This document shows positions 17,501-26,498 of a stretch of 64,000 bases of DNA, piece after piece. The notes under the pieces were generated by a model, which saw only the letters and a program-made list of their open reading frames with translations, had not been told where the DNA came from and ran no database searches. Position numbers and translations under genes: made by a program. Each line of letters starts with the position of its first letter. Position 1 is the first letter of the stretch. Origin of the DNA: Aestuariibacter salexigens DSM 15300 (lineage in GTDB: Bacteria > Pseudomonadota > Gammaproteobacteria > Enterobacterales > Alteromonadaceae); the NCBI RefSeq assembly GCF_000429145.1, contig NZ_AUBH01000001.1:496001-560000 (forward strand). Direction: 5' to 3'.

Positions 17501-19449
17501 GTACCTGTAACTGTATGACCATATTGCTCATCTGAATAAGCAGCGTAAATGTTCACACCTGGGCCAGTAATTGCTGGAGTCAGTGTGTCAATTGATGCAT
17601 TAGGTCCACGAGAAGAGAATCCAGCAAGATTGTCAACGCCGTCTGGATCAATCACTAGTTCGCCTTCAGCGGCCGTAATGGTTGCAGTATGGCCCTCACC
17701 AGATGCCAGCCAATCTCTTAGCATGTCTGATTGATCAGCGTCAATATGGATACCAGGAATCACATAAACATCATTAGCAATGTTATTGGCACCACCTTGT
17801 AGGTTGGCTAATACATAACCACCTGCGCCCCCATCCGCTACGTTAATAGCCTTTTGGACCCGGGCAATTGCGCCACGGTCACACACAACTATTTCACCGC
17901 TAAAAGTATTTTCGGGGAATGGTTGCAAACATTGCGCCGGATCATTATCTGGGTCATTAGGGTTTTCATAATCCCCTGCATATACGATTGATGCAGTGAT
18001 ACCGCCTGATGCGCTATTACCAGTAAGCGTTTCTAGCGTTGTGTCTCCACCGCTAAAATCTGTTAACTCTTTTGGATAGTCAATTGAACGTCCATGAGTG
18101 GATGCTGCAACCGCCGTGACCCATGGAGCGTGTTTCGCAGTAGTTGCTGGCTCTGGACCGCTATTACCTGCGGATTGAGCGAGGAATATCCCTGAGTTAC
18201 GCGCCGCAAGCCATGCCTCGTTTAGTGCACCATTCCAAGGATAACCGCCGCCAGATATGGAGAAGTTGATAACGTCTACGATACCGGCTTCAATCGCATC
18301 TTCTACCGCAGAAACCATTGGGGTACCGTAACAACCAACATATGGGTCGCCATTGTCACCAGGTTGACATACGTGATAGGCGATAATGTTGGCATGCGGT
18401 GCTACACCTGAGATGCTCTCGAAAACAAAACCAGTCTCAAGTCCGTCACTCTGAGACGCGCCAACTTCACCATTAACTACGGGAACATCATATAAAATAT
18501 TACCTGCTGCGGTGCCTGCCGTATGTGAGCCGTGACCGTTGTAGTCTTCACCGTTTTTAGGCAAGCCTGGAGGGAATACAGATTCGTCATCGTATGGGTC
18601 AACAATATCAGGGTAACTATAAACGCCTATCAGTTTATCGTTACACATTTCGGGGAAATCGCCTGCACAATCACCGAGGTAGACGCCTTCGCCCAATGGA
18701 TTCGTATGGTCGAATCCATCGCCACCAACATCAGCGAAAGACGGGTGGTCACTATTGATTCCAGAATCTAAAACACCAACAACAACGCCTTCACCCAAAG
18801 CACCAACGCCACTATTGGTTGCACTACCATCCCACACGGAAGGAGCACCAATTAGGCCCGGACCAACATCTGTATCCATTTTGTACATTTTATCTCTCTC
18901 GATAAAACGCACACCTGGTACCTTCGCCAACCTAACGGCTTCGTCCTGAGTCATTTTCATCGCGAATCCATTCACCGCCAACTTGTATGTGGCTATTGGA
19001 TTTGCTTTTCCTAGAACACCTTCAGCTTTCTGCAGAAAAGCTTTCTGCTGACGGTCTAGATAATTCATATAGGCCTGAACAGGCTGCGAGCTTACATCAA
19101 GTTTTTGGCTTAATTTCCCGCCTGTTCTATTCAGCAGTTCGAAATTCTTTTGTGGGTTTGTTGCCTCAAACCCCTCTACACCGCCGTCATACAATGCTAC
19201 GGCTTTATCTTCTAATTGCACCAGATATACATATTCGCCGTTTGCTAAATCTTTTTCTGGTGTGAATATAGGCTTGTAACTGCCTTGTAGTGAGGGAGCG
19301 CCTTTATTAAACGATATCGCTGACGCAGCTTGCAGTGTATTCGCATCGACAGTAAACGAGTCTGTCGCTGTTGAAGCGAGTTCACTTGCGGAGTGTGCGG
19401 TCATCGACATCAGCGCTGCGGAAACGGCTAATGCCAGTTTTTGGTTCAC
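14581..19449 (-). CDS. Large secreted subtilisin-like serine protease (S8) with GlyGly-CTERM-like tail
   Basis: This 1622-residue exported protease has a GTG start with a GGAGG site 6 bp upstream. Order of parts: signal peptide (1-20), I9-type propeptide (about 70-190), and S8 catalytic domain with Asp228 (GVLDSGINSDHP), His306 (NGHGSHTAGT) and Ser662 (SGTSMSGPHVAG). A PA-type insert lies between His and Ser (about 480-610). Fn3-like beta domains, a PPC-like domain (SPDLDLWLLLDANEDG) and Ig/PKD-like repeats follow. The tail has SGSMG, a hydrophobic helix and RRRR, which fits processing by a rhombosortase such as the one at 2537-3142. All catalytic residues are present. It probably degrades protein outside the cell or at its surface. 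Confidence 0.93.
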   Translation of the reverse strand: MNQKLALAVSAALMSMTAHSASELASTATDSFTVDANTLQAASAISFNKGAPSLQGSYKPIFTPEKDLANGEYVYLVQLEDKAVALYDGGVEGFEATNPQKNFELLNRTGGKLSQKLDVSSQPVQAYMNYLDRQQKAFLQKAEGVLGKANPIATYKLAVNGFAMKMTQDEAVRLAKVPGVRFIERDKMYKMDTDVGPGLIGAPSVWDGSATNSGVGALGEGVVVGVLDSGINSDHPSFADVGGDGFDHTNPLGEGVYLGDCAGDFPEMCNDKLIGVYSYPDIVDPYDDESVFPPGLPKNGEDYNGHGSHTAGTAAGNILYDVPVVNGEVGASQSDGLETGFVFESISGVAPHANIIAYHVCQPGDNGDPYVGCYGTPMVSAVEDAIEAGIVDVINFSISGGGYPWNGALNEAWLAARNSGIFLAQSAGNSGPEPATTAKHAPWVTAVAASTHGRSIDYPKELTDFSGGDTTLETLTGNSASGGITASIVYAGDYENPNDPDNDPAQCLQPFPENTFSGEIVVCDRGAIARVQKAINVADGGAGGYVLANLQGGANNIANDVYVIPGIHIDADQSDMLRDWLASGEGHTATITAAEGELVIDPDGVDNLAGFSSRGPNASIDTLTPAITGPGVNIYAAYSDEQYGHTVTGTAPADFAFLSGTSMSGPHVAGAAALVKNDQPTWTPDNIRSALMMTASTDMRKEDGVTPADWFDMGAGRVQVDLAVQSGLVMDETAQNYADADPNQGGDPKTLNLPSMTNSNCVGVCSWTRTVTATKDGSWTVSGAAVTAGLEISVSPETFDLASGESQEITVTVDAFNAPSEQWSFGVLNLTSAVSPDLHMPISVIASTGNIPETVSFEANRNQDSYLLSGVQAVEITDFQSTSYGMTKASVVEGELAVDSANGDFLDDLTDGLSITTAEIPEGAKRFVAEIVESASPDLDLWLLLDANEDGIPTEDEIVAFSASGTAFERVDVTEPPAGMYWVIVQNWAASSEGAVDAFKMVHATVDGETGDNLSVVADAAIPQLTDFDLRFAYDLSDGAEGDYYFGAVELGTDAESATNLGLITLDAYRGADDVRLTGSADGRVEVGDQITYAVEVAANFTAEDRTYDISVTLPDGVAVVDPGTATVDGNTLSWMQTQESLLGKTPTYSVTTNASDAMCRNPEFGQGNGAYLDLAAFGIPFSGVAGDDEFGTFGVPANILGEAYPALNIDTNGFITFGAHQGATWFNQLLPDAENEPHSVIAPFWRDLYVDNAEGSGISVATAGPNVTIIEWDNMKTVFGVDDIADFQVVFINNAGTTAPNIIFSYDNMEHYFPTQIPTTIGYEDMSGESGLTTHYVPYFGVDNPSIGDIGADAQDGLQVCFYLQDVPDEPTPLSFTVEITEDNLGGPLQLLAMSSLPDNEWTAAVASEVNANVEVEGAPIVTIGGEATAEMMVIETRELSLPGSVTEPNGDDYDIVWTQVDGPAAVIAGNGLAEAKLIAPEVTEDTMIVLEMTATDSNGNSNTAVANVMVMNNLAPSLNISAPSAVDEGDRIFISVTTSDPEGDDVTVYIDGAMTSSLSTTAPGTNEDTTVSFVIEASDGLNMVSETVTVTVRNKKSGSMGLIALLLLPLIAMRRRRTLH

Positions 19450-19920
19450 AAGAAACCTCCGTCGTCCTAGTTTGTTGCGGGAATATTCCCCGGAATGTTT
19501 ATAAGTATTGTGTTTTTTTTGATCGCGGAGGCCACACGACTAGCATCCTGCGAACTTCAAGTTTTAGCACACTTTTTTGTGCTTTGTAATGACTTTCAGG
19601 CAAATTGCTTGGGATAATTTTTATGCCTAATCACATATAAGAAAACGCTTACGTAACGATTAGTTGTAAAAGATGTGTAACTGTTCGAAAAATGTTGTCG
19701 AACGGGATTTTGCGCATGCTGGCAACGTGCGTGCGCGAATAGTTGAATTTGTTGTGATAAAGCTTTTGAGTTGTTCGGCATTAGAGGATAACCATTCTAA
19801 CCAGTGATCGAAATTGGTTGAAAATAGCAAGGCAGATTTGATGTTCATTAACTACCATACATGGCACAGTACGCTAACGAACAAGCAACATTTTGTTAGC
19901 AATTAAACCAACCCTACAGA
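19450..19920. other. 471-bp divergent intergenic region with several hairpins
   Basis: This spacer separates the subtilase from the BCKDH operon and must hold both promoters. Three dyads are visible: AGCACA/TGTGCT (19566-19583), GTTCGA/TCGAAC (19683-19703) and GCGCATGC/GCGTGCGC (19712-19736, one G-U pair). The last two are adjacent. Short open frames here lack any sign of coding. I see no repeat or mobile remnant. Confidence 0.5.
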
Positions 19921-21123
19921 GTGAATCGAATGCACGATAGAAATCACCTTGCTAATGTTGGTATGACACACGAAGTGAATGTCATTACCAACGGCTTGCT
20001 CGATATCCCTATGCTGCAGATGCTTGCCGAAGATGGTACGCCGCATAAAGAGGCAACGTTACCAGAACTCGATGAAAAAACGGCGAAAGATATTCTGCAT
20101 GCCATGCAATATGTGCGTGTTCTGGATGAACGAATGATTGGCGCCCAGCGTCAGGGACGGATCAGTTTTTACCTTGCTTGTACAGGCGAAGAGGCGGCAA
20201 CAACGGCGAGTGCAGCGGCGTTAAAGCCGCAGGATATGATCATGTCTCAGTACCGCGAACAGGGTGCACTTGCCTATCGTGGGTACACCACTGAGCAGTT
20301 CATGAACCAGATGTTCAGTAATGAGAAAGACCCGAACAAAGGTCGCCAGATGCCGATTCACTATGGCGACAAAGCATTAAATTTCATGACCATTTCTTCA
20401 CCGCTGGGTACGCAAATTCCACAGGCGTCTGGCTATGCCTATGGCCAAAAGATGGAAGGCACAGATGCGGTAACTATATGCTATTTCGGTGAAGGTGCGG
20501 CCTCAGAAGGTGATTTCCACGCCGGTCTGAACATGGCTGCAGTATTAAACTGCCCGGTGATATTCTTCTGTCGAAATAATGGGTATGCCATTTCCACTCC
20601 TGCGTCAGAGCAATTTGCCGGTGATGGTATTGCTTCTCGTGGTATTGGCTATGGCGTTAAAACCATTCGTGTTGATGGCAACGACGTCATGGCTGTTTAT
20701 GCAGCCACGCAAACTGCCCGTGAAATCGCCGTTAAAGAACAGTGTCCAGTTTTAATTGAAGCAATGACCTATCGTCTTGCCGCTCACTCAACCTCTGATG
20801 ACCCAACAGGCTATCGCTCTCGTGAAGAAGAAGAAAAATGGCGCGCTAAGGATCCTATCGCACGCATGAAGGCGTGGATGACAGCACAGGGCTGGTTTGA
20901 TGAAGAGGCAAACGCCAAAGTTGTTGAGAAAATGCGCGAAGATGTGCTTAACGAATTAAAACGTGTCGAAAAAGTGGATGTACCGGTGATTGATGAAATT
21001 ATCGAAGACGTCTACGACACGCCTCCCTGGCATCTTAAAGCTCAGCTAAAAGAGCTGAAAGAGCACATCAGTAAATATCCTGAACATTACCCGAAAACAT
21101 CAGGGAGGCTGAACCGTGGCTAA
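19921..21123 (+). CDS. bkdA1: Branched-chain 2-oxoacid dehydrogenase E1 component, alpha subunit
   Basis: This cytoplasmic thiamine-diphosphate enzyme subunit is part of the complex that oxidatively decarboxylates branched-chain 2-oxo acids from Val, Leu and Ile. The ThDP-binding stretch starts [19 protein letters not shown] and ends with [11 protein letters not shown]. The phosphorylation-loop region [17 protein letters not shown] is typical of BCKDH E1alpha, rather than the PDH E1alpha form. Start choice is GTG 19921 or ATG 19930; neither has a strong ribosome-binding site. It overlaps the E1beta gene by 8 bp. The substrate class is inferred from family resemblance. Confidence 0.9.
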   Translation: MNRMHDRNHLANVGMTHEVNVITNGLLDIPMLQMLAEDGTPHKEATLPELDEKTAKDILHAMQYVRVLDERMIGAQRQGRISFYLACTGEEAATTASAAALKPQDMIMSQYREQGALAYRGYTTEQFMNQMFSNEKDPNKGRQMPIHYGDKALNFMTISSPLGTQIPQASGYAYGQKMEGTDAVTICYFGEGAASEGDFHAGLNMAAVLNCPVIFFCRNNGYAISTPASEQFAGDGIASRGIGYGVKTIRVDGNDVMAVYAATQTAREIAVKEQCPVLIEAMTYRLAAHSTSDDPTGYRSREEEEKWRAKDPIARMKAWMTAQGWFDEEANAKVVEKMREDVLNELKRVEKVDVPVIDEIIEDVYDTPPWHLKAQLKELKEHISKYPEHYPKTSGRLNRG

Positions 21124-22093
21124 GATGAATTTATTGCAGGCTATTAATAACGCCCTGATCACGGCGATGGAAGAGAACGAAAAGGTCATGGTGTTCGGCG
21201 AAGACGTTGGGCATTTTGGTGGCGTATTTCGTGCCACCAGCAACCTTCAGGAAAAATTCGGAAAAGGACGTTGTTTCAATACGCCATTAACCGAGCAGGG
21301 GATTATTGGTTTCGCCAACGGCTTGGCTGCACAGGGTTCAAGCCCGGTAGCTGAAATTCAGTTTGGTGACTATATCTTCCCGGCATTTGACCAGATCGTG
21401 AACGAGACTGCTAAATGGCGCTATCGCAGTGGCGGTCAGTTCAGCGTGGGCACATTAACCATCCGTACGCCATACGGTGGCGGTATTGCCGGTGGCCATT
21501 ATCATTCGCAATCTCCGGAAGCGTATTTTGCGCACACGCCGGGAATGAAAATTGTTATTCCTCGCAACCCATATCAGGCAAAAGGGCTGCTGTTAGCCTC
21601 CATTCGTGACGATAACCCGGTTCTGTTTATGGAACCGAAAAAGCTTTATCGCGCGTCCGTAGGCGAAGTGCCGGAAGACGATTACGAATTGCCAATTGGT
21701 AAAGCCGAAGTGATCAAAGAGGGTAAAGATATCACCCTGTTAGCATGGGGAGCGCAGATCGAAATTATCGAGAAAGCAGCTGAAATGGCCGAGAAAGACG
21801 GTGTCTCCGCTGAGATTATCGATTTGCGTAGCATTCTGCCATGGGATGCAGACACAGTGGCTGAGTCAGTCATGAAAACCGGCCGTCTGCTTATCAATCA
21901 CGAAGCGCCATTAACTGGCGGCTTTGCCAGCGAGATAGCAGCAACCATTCAGGAGCGCTGTTTCTTATATCTGGAAGCGCCAATCAGTCGTGTGTGTGGC
22001 CTGGATACGCCTTATCCGCTGGCCCATGAGAAAGAATATATGCCTGATCACCTGAAAACCTACGAAGCGATCAAGCGTACTTTACAATATTAG
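21116..22093 (+). CDS. bkdA2: Branched-chain 2-oxoacid dehydrogenase E1 component, beta subunit
   Basis: This 325-residue transketolase-like beta subunit pairs with E1alpha to form the alpha2beta2 E1 enzyme. Typical segments are [56 protein letters not shown] and the C-terminal transketolase domain with [18 protein letters not shown]. The GTG start at 21116 lies inside the end of the alpha gene, indicating coupling. An ATG at 21125 is the alternative. The stop is 11 bp from the E2 start. Confidence 0.92.
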   Translation: MAKMNLLQAINNALITAMEENEKVMVFGEDVGHFGGVFRATSNLQEKFGKGRCFNTPLTEQGIIGFANGLAAQGSSPVAEIQFGDYIFPAFDQIVNETAKWRYRSGGQFSVGTLTIRTPYGGGIAGGHYHSQSPEAYFAHTPGMKIVIPRNPYQAKGLLLASIRDDNPVLFMEPKKLYRASVGEVPEDDYELPIGKAEVIKEGKDITLLAWGAQIEIIEKAAEMAEKDGVSAEIIDLRSILPWDADTVAESVMKTGRLLINHEAPLTGGFASEIAATIQERCFLYLEAPISRVCGLDTPYPLAHEKEYMPDHLKTYEAIKRTLQY

Positions 22094-22104
22094 GAGGATA
22101 GACA

Positions 22105-23673
22105 GTGATGACTGATTTTATACTGCCTGATATTGGCGAAGGCATCGTTGAATGTGAGTTGATTGAGTGGTTGGTCGAAGAAGGACAGCAGATCCAGGAA
22201 GACCAGCCTGTTGCCGAAGTGATGACCGATAAAGCAACGGTACAAATCCCCGCTATGCATTCTGGGGTGGTGAAAAAGCTGTATTACAAAGTCGGTGACA
22301 TCGCCAAGGTGCATGAGCCACTTTTCGCGATGGAAATAGACGGTAACGCAAGTGCTGAACAACAAGCTGAATCATCAGAAGCTCTGGCTGCAGCAGCTAA
22401 CGCGCCTGCCTCTAATGATGCAATTGATTTTATTTTGCCAGATATTGGTGAGGGCATCGTTGAATGCGAACTGATCAAATGGTTGGTCGACGAGGGTGAA
22501 CAGGTTGCCGAAGATCAGGCAGTTGTTGAGGTAATGACTGATAAAGCCGTGGTTGAGATACCCTCAAAGTACGCAGGCACAATCGGTAAGCACTATTACC
22601 GTCAGGGCGATATCGCCAAAGTTCATACGCCTCTGTTTTCTATCTACACTGACGACGCCAATAACAGTGAGCAGGTTGCTGAAAAGCCATCTTCTGCACA
22701 AAATAAAGCGCCTGTCAGTTTGGAGGATAGCAACCCGTTCGATGCGGGACAGTTTGAGCCGCCGGTAGTCATTCCGGGTAAAGTGTTGGCCAGCCCGGCT
22801 GTCAGGCGCATAGCCCGCGAGCAGAATATTGATTTGTCTGCCGTGAAAGGCTCTGGCAAAAAGGGCCGCATCCTCAAACAGGATGTGCTTGAAAATGCCC
22901 CCTCTGGTGCTGCACAGCCGCACGCTACTGCGCAGAAAGCGACGCAAAAGGTAGCGGTCAGCTCCTCAGGTACGCGCACAGAGCCAATTAAAGGCATGAA
23001 AGCGGCAATGGCCAAGCAGATGACCAAATCTGTGTTTACCATCCCGCATTTCTCTGTCAGTGATGAGGTCAATATGAATGCCCTTATCGCACTGCGAGCG
23101 CAGCTTAAACCTGAGTTTGAAAAGCAGGGCGTGAAGCTAAGCTATATGCCATTTATCGTCAAAGCGTTGTCACTGGCGTTGACCAAATTCCCGGTCATCA
23201 ACAGTCAGGTGAATGATGACTGCACTGAGATCACCTATTTTGACGATCACAACATCGGCATGGCTGTCGACTCCAAAGTTGGCCTGCTGGTACCCAACAT
23301 CAAACAGGTCCAGAACAAGTCTATCTTTGAAATTGCGCAGGATATCGGACGTCTGACAGAGCTAGGCAGAGAAGGGCGCTTATCCAGCGATGATTTGAAA
23401 GGTGGCACAATCAGTATCTCTAATATTGGCGTGATAGGCGGAACGGTCGCCACGCCAGTCATCAACGCCCCTGAGTCAGCTATTGTGGCGTTAGGCAAGA
23501 TACAGCGCCTGCCACGTTTTGATGATAATGATAATGTGGTTGCCGCCAATATCATGCATATTAGCTGGTCTGGTGATCACAGGATCATTGACGGAGCGAC
23601 CATGGTAAGGTTTAGCAATCTGTGGCGCAGCTATCTTGAAAATCCAGTGACCATGCTTACTGCGCTGCGATAG
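22105..23673 (+). CDS. bkdB: Branched-chain 2-oxoacid dehydrogenase E2 component (lipoyl acyltransferase)
   Basis: This is the core acyltransferase of the complex, 522 residues. Two N-terminal lipoyl domains carry the lipoylated lysines Lys43 (MTDKATVQIP) and Lys147 (MTDKAVVEIP). An E1/E3-binding domain follows (ASPAVRRIAREQNIDL), then the catalytic chloramphenicol-acetyltransferase-like domain with the active-site His in SGDHRIIDGATMVRF. An AGGAGG site lies upstream of GTG 22105 and ATG 22108. The two lipoyl domains are close copies (offset 312 bp). Many bacterial BCKDH E2 proteins have only one. The E3 gene (lpd) is not in the window, so the complex must borrow a lipoamide dehydrogenase from elsewhere. 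Confidence 0.93.
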   Translation: MMTDFILPDIGEGIVECELIEWLVEEGQQIQEDQPVAEVMTDKATVQIPAMHSGVVKKLYYKVGDIAKVHEPLFAMEIDGNASAEQQAESSEALAAAANAPASNDAIDFILPDIGEGIVECELIKWLVDEGEQVAEDQAVVEVMTDKAVVEIPSKYAGTIGKHYYRQGDIAKVHTPLFSIYTDDANNSEQVAEKPSSAQNKAPVSLEDSNPFDAGQFEPPVVIPGKVLASPAVRRIAREQNIDLSAVKGSGKKGRILKQDVLENAPSGAAQPHATAQKATQKVAVSSSGTRTEPIKGMKAAMAKQMTKSVFTIPHFSVSDEVNMNALIALRAQLKPEFEKQGVKLSYMPFIVKALSLALTKFPVINSQVNDDCTEITYFDDHNIGMAVDSKVGLLVPNIKQVQNKSIFEIAQDIGRLTELGREGRLSSDDLKGGTISISNIGVIGGTVATPVINAPESAIVALGKIQRLPRFDDNDNVVAANIMHISWSGDHRIIDGATMVRFSNLWRSYLENPVTMLTALR

Positions 23674-23700
23674 AGATGTGCTGACGCTTGACTTTAATTA

Positions 23701-23722
23701 AACCCGTCGCAAGACGGGTTTT
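23701..23722 (+). terminator. Intrinsic terminator of the BCKDH operon
   Basis: AACCCGTC (23701-23708), a GCAA tetraloop and GACGGGTT (23713-23720) are followed by T residues, 27 bp after the E2 stop. Confidence 0.88.
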
Positions 23723-23779
23723 CTTTACGCTCTTTGATGCGTACACTTGAGTACAGATTTCACCAGTTAGAACACAACT

Positions 23780-24631
23780 TTGCTCAGTTATCTCCACGGT
23801 TTCCATGCTGGCAATCACGCCGATTTAATCAAACACTTCTGTTTATTTGCGCTGATTGAGCGTTTACAAAAGAAAAACAAGCCTTTCATCTATATCGATA
23901 CACACAGCGGTGCCGGGCTCTATGACCTGAGCTCAGAGCAGTCACAGAAAACCGGCGAATATGCCAACGGAGTAGCCCGTCTGATGAACGCTGCAGTGAC
24001 GGATAATGCACTACAGCGTTTTAAGCAACAGCTTGAGCCATTTATCGCCCAACGCCTTTATCCGGGCTCATGTTATCTGGCCTCGACCATGTTACGGGAA
24101 CAGGACCGCGCCCAGCTAATGGAGCTGCATCCGACAGAAATTCAGGCATTGAGGCAAAACGTTAAGTCACCTCTGACGCATATCCATCATCGTGACGGCT
24201 TTGAAGGTGTGTTGGCCTTAAGCCCACCAGACATTCGCCGTGGTCTCGTGCTTATTGACCCACCTTACGAGCAGCGTAGGGAATATCAACAAGTCGCGCA
24301 GTGTGTTATCTCATTATTAAAAAAATGGCCACAGGCGATAGTCGCAATCTGGTATCCCATTCTGACGGCCCGAGCAGCTGAAAAGCGTGGATTGAGTGAA
24401 AAAATGGTCAATGAACTCTCTACCACACTAGATGTTGCTTCGCTTGATGTGCGACTCACTGTTGATGATCAACAAACTGACGTAGGAATGGTTGGCTCTG
24501 GAATGCTATTGTTTAACGCGCCGTGGCAGTTTGATAAGGACATTCATTCCGGCATTAAAACGCTGCATGACATTTTATCTGAGCAAGGCAAAGGACACTT
24601 TCATTGTCAGTGGTTAAAAGAGAGTGACTGA
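23780..24631 (+). CDS. rlmJ: 23S rRNA (adenine2030-N6)-methyltransferase
   Basis: This cytoplasmic SAM-dependent enzyme methylates N6 of A2030 in 23S rRNA. The N-terminus LSYLHGFHAGNHADLIKH is the family hallmark and fixes the start at TTG 23780, because no ATG or GTG precedes it in frame nearby. The SAM-binding region has DTHSGAGLYDL, and the catalytic motif of N6-adenine methylases reads IDPPYE. Length (283) matches the family. The protein kinase gene begins 4 bp after the stop, suggesting a shared transcript. Confidence 0.93.
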   Translation: MLSYLHGFHAGNHADLIKHFCLFALIERLQKKNKPFIYIDTHSGAGLYDLSSEQSQKTGEYANGVARLMNAAVTDNALQRFKQQLEPFIAQRLYPGSCYLASTMLREQDRAQLMELHPTEIQALRQNVKSPLTHIHHRDGFEGVLALSPPDIRRGLVLIDPPYEQRREYQQVAQCVISLLKKWPQAIVAIWYPILTARAAEKRGLSEKMVNELSTTLDVASLDVRLTVDDQQTDVGMVGSGMLLFNAPWQFDKDIHSGIKTLHDILSEQGKGHFHCQWLKESD

Positions 24632-24634
24632 CTA

Positions 24635-26473
24635 ATGAAACGCGCACAGGAGCTAAAACACTTTTATATACCTGAAGAACAATCGATTTATCTGCTGTCG
24701 CACAAGGATGCTCAGAAGCTAAAAGACTGGTTTAAGTTGTGCACCGAGCAGCTCAAGCTGCTTGGCTATATGGATATTGAGATGATTGGCAAAGGCGCGT
24801 TTGGATTTGCGTTTGCAGGGCGTAGTCCGCAGGGTGAGGAGTTGGTATTTAAATTTTCACGCATTAACCTTCCTCAACACGTGCAGGATCGCCTCGAAGA
24901 AGAAGCATTCATGCTGAATCATGTCGACCATCCTCATGTCCCGCAGCTAGTTGAATTCCAGCGAATCGGCAAGCAGGCGATCCTGGTGATGCAAAGGGCG
25001 CGCGGGTTGGATCTTGAAAGGTACAGTCTTGAGCAAGGACCTTTACCGCCACGGTTAGTGGTCAAAATTGCTGCACAGTTGTGCGATGTCCTGATTGCGC
25101 TGCGTGAATTTCAGCAAAACGGCGAAGCAAAGCCCATCGTCCACGGCGATATCAAACCTTCCAACGTGGTATTTAATCCAGATGATGAAAGTATAGGACT
25201 GATTGACTGGGGCTCGTCTGTGTTTGCTCAACTTGATGAGACAGGGCAGTTTGTGGGCAACAACATCATGGATCTGATGTCAGGTGATATGCAGCAAACT
25301 AACGCTCGGTTAGGTGATGTGTATTTCATTGGCGATGAACAACTTAACGGTGGCCTTTCTTCACCACGCTTTGATGAACAGGGCATGGCCAGTACGCTCT
25401 ATGCGCTGGCCTCCGGGCAATCCTGTCGATTTGGCAGACATGTGATCCCAGCCGCGGCTCTTAATTTACCGCGTCTTTTAGCTGAGCCACTGGACGCCAT
25501 GTTGGGTGATGACGCACAGTTGCGAAGGCAAGCCGGAGACTATCTGCTGCGTAATATTCACAGTATCCGGCACATCGTATTTCACAGCGATAGCGTAGTG
25601 GTGCCGCCAGCCAGCCTCCTGCCTGTGTGGTCCCATGTTGAACACCGTGATATCGAGACCGTTGTTTATAGCTCGAGAAAATCTTTTTTACGGCAGGAAG
25701 GACTGGATAACGAACATGAGCTGAAATATGTCAATGACGCGCAGTTTGAACGATATTATAAAAATTATATGCAGGGCATGGGAGAAGCTGAAAAAGCCTT
25801 TATCGCCGCGGTTGGCAGGCTTGGGCGTTTTCCAGTAGTTGGGGGACTGGCAGTCAGGTGGCAGCCTGATGGTGTTTATATTGATTCCAGCCTGAATTTA
25901 TATGAACAAAGCCTCAGACAATCCTTTGAATCTGCGGTTAACAACGTGGTTAACCTTGCCAGAGCCATTCATCGTGTCGGCATCTTTAAAAGCTGCATGT
26001 TCAACGCTAAAGATACCTTGCATATTGAGCGGGACAGTGAAGATGAACCGTTTACACCTTCACAAGGCATGTTCATACCCTACGAGGTGAGTAACGTATC
26101 CGTGGTGGAAGATGAATCCAGGATGCATTCCTATTTTGAAGACGGCGAAGATCCGGATGAATTACTTGCGTTACCGCCGCCAATGTTAACACTGTTGGAG
26201 CGCCTTAACGCGATACACCACACAGGCTGCATCATTTTTGAAGCATTACCTACGCACCTCAAAATCCACAGTTATTACACGTTGCTCGACCACAGCCGAG
26301 AGAGTGAATTTGCAGACTTGCTGGGGCGTATTATTGCATTGGTGCCACACATTGACGGCATCGGTATTTCAGGCTTTATGAAGCTGCCCTACAAAGACAC
26401 CCGCTTTTTTGAACACGTTGCCCGAATGCCGGATAAGTATTACCCTCGCAACCCTCGACAAATCGCTAACTAA
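24635..26473 (+). CDS. Eukaryotic-like Ser/Thr protein kinase with novel C-terminal region
   Basis: This is a 612-residue soluble protein with a Hanks-type kinase domain at about 45-310. The glycine loop is GKGAFG (52-57), the ATP lysine is Lys73 (VFKFSR), and the helix-C Glu is probably in LEEEAFM (88-93). The catalytic loop is HGDIKPSN (170-177; HGD replaces HRD) and the metal motif is DWG (191-193; replaces DFG). All catalytic residues are present, so activity is likely. There is no membrane segment and no PASTA or sensor repeat. The C-terminal ~300 residues match nothing I know. They have an acidic patch (SYFEDGEDPDELL) and end in a basic tail. The gene follows rlmJ by 4 bp. The substrate is unknown. 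Confidence 0.85.
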   Translation: MKRAQELKHFYIPEEQSIYLLSHKDAQKLKDWFKLCTEQLKLLGYMDIEMIGKGAFGFAFAGRSPQGEELVFKFSRINLPQHVQDRLEEEAFMLNHVDHPHVPQLVEFQRIGKQAILVMQRARGLDLERYSLEQGPLPPRLVVKIAAQLCDVLIALREFQQNGEAKPIVHGDIKPSNVVFNPDDESIGLIDWGSSVFAQLDETGQFVGNNIMDLMSGDMQQTNARLGDVYFIGDEQLNGGLSSPRFDEQGMASTLYALASGQSCRFGRHVIPAAALNLPRLLAEPLDAMLGDDAQLRRQAGDYLLRNIHSIRHIVFHSDSVVVPPASLLPVWSHVEHRDIETVVYSSRKSFLRQEGLDNEHELKYVNDAQFERYYKNYMQGMGEAEKAFIAAVGRLGRFPVVGGLAVRWQPDGVYIDSSLNLYEQSLRQSFESAVNNVVNLARAIHRVGIFKSCMFNAKDTLHIERDSEDEPFTPSQGMFIPYEVSNVSVVEDESRMHSYFEDGEDPDELLALPPPMLTLLERLNAIHHTGCIIFEALPTHLKIHSYYTLLDHSRESEFADLLGRIIALVPHIDGIGISGFMKLPYKDTRFFEHVARMPDKYYPRNPRQIAN

Positions 26474-26498
26474 TTGATTAAAAGAGTCTCCACACACC

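Noticed and set aside
14581-19449. Antisense open frames on the plus strand inside the subtilase gene
   Set aside because: Many short frames of 60-116 codons with no ribosome-binding sites or family resemblance, expected by chance in a 4.9-kb gene.
19596-19848. Two minus-strand open frames of about 60 codons
   Set aside because: They overlap each other in different frames, lack ribosome-binding sites and cover the spacer hairpins.
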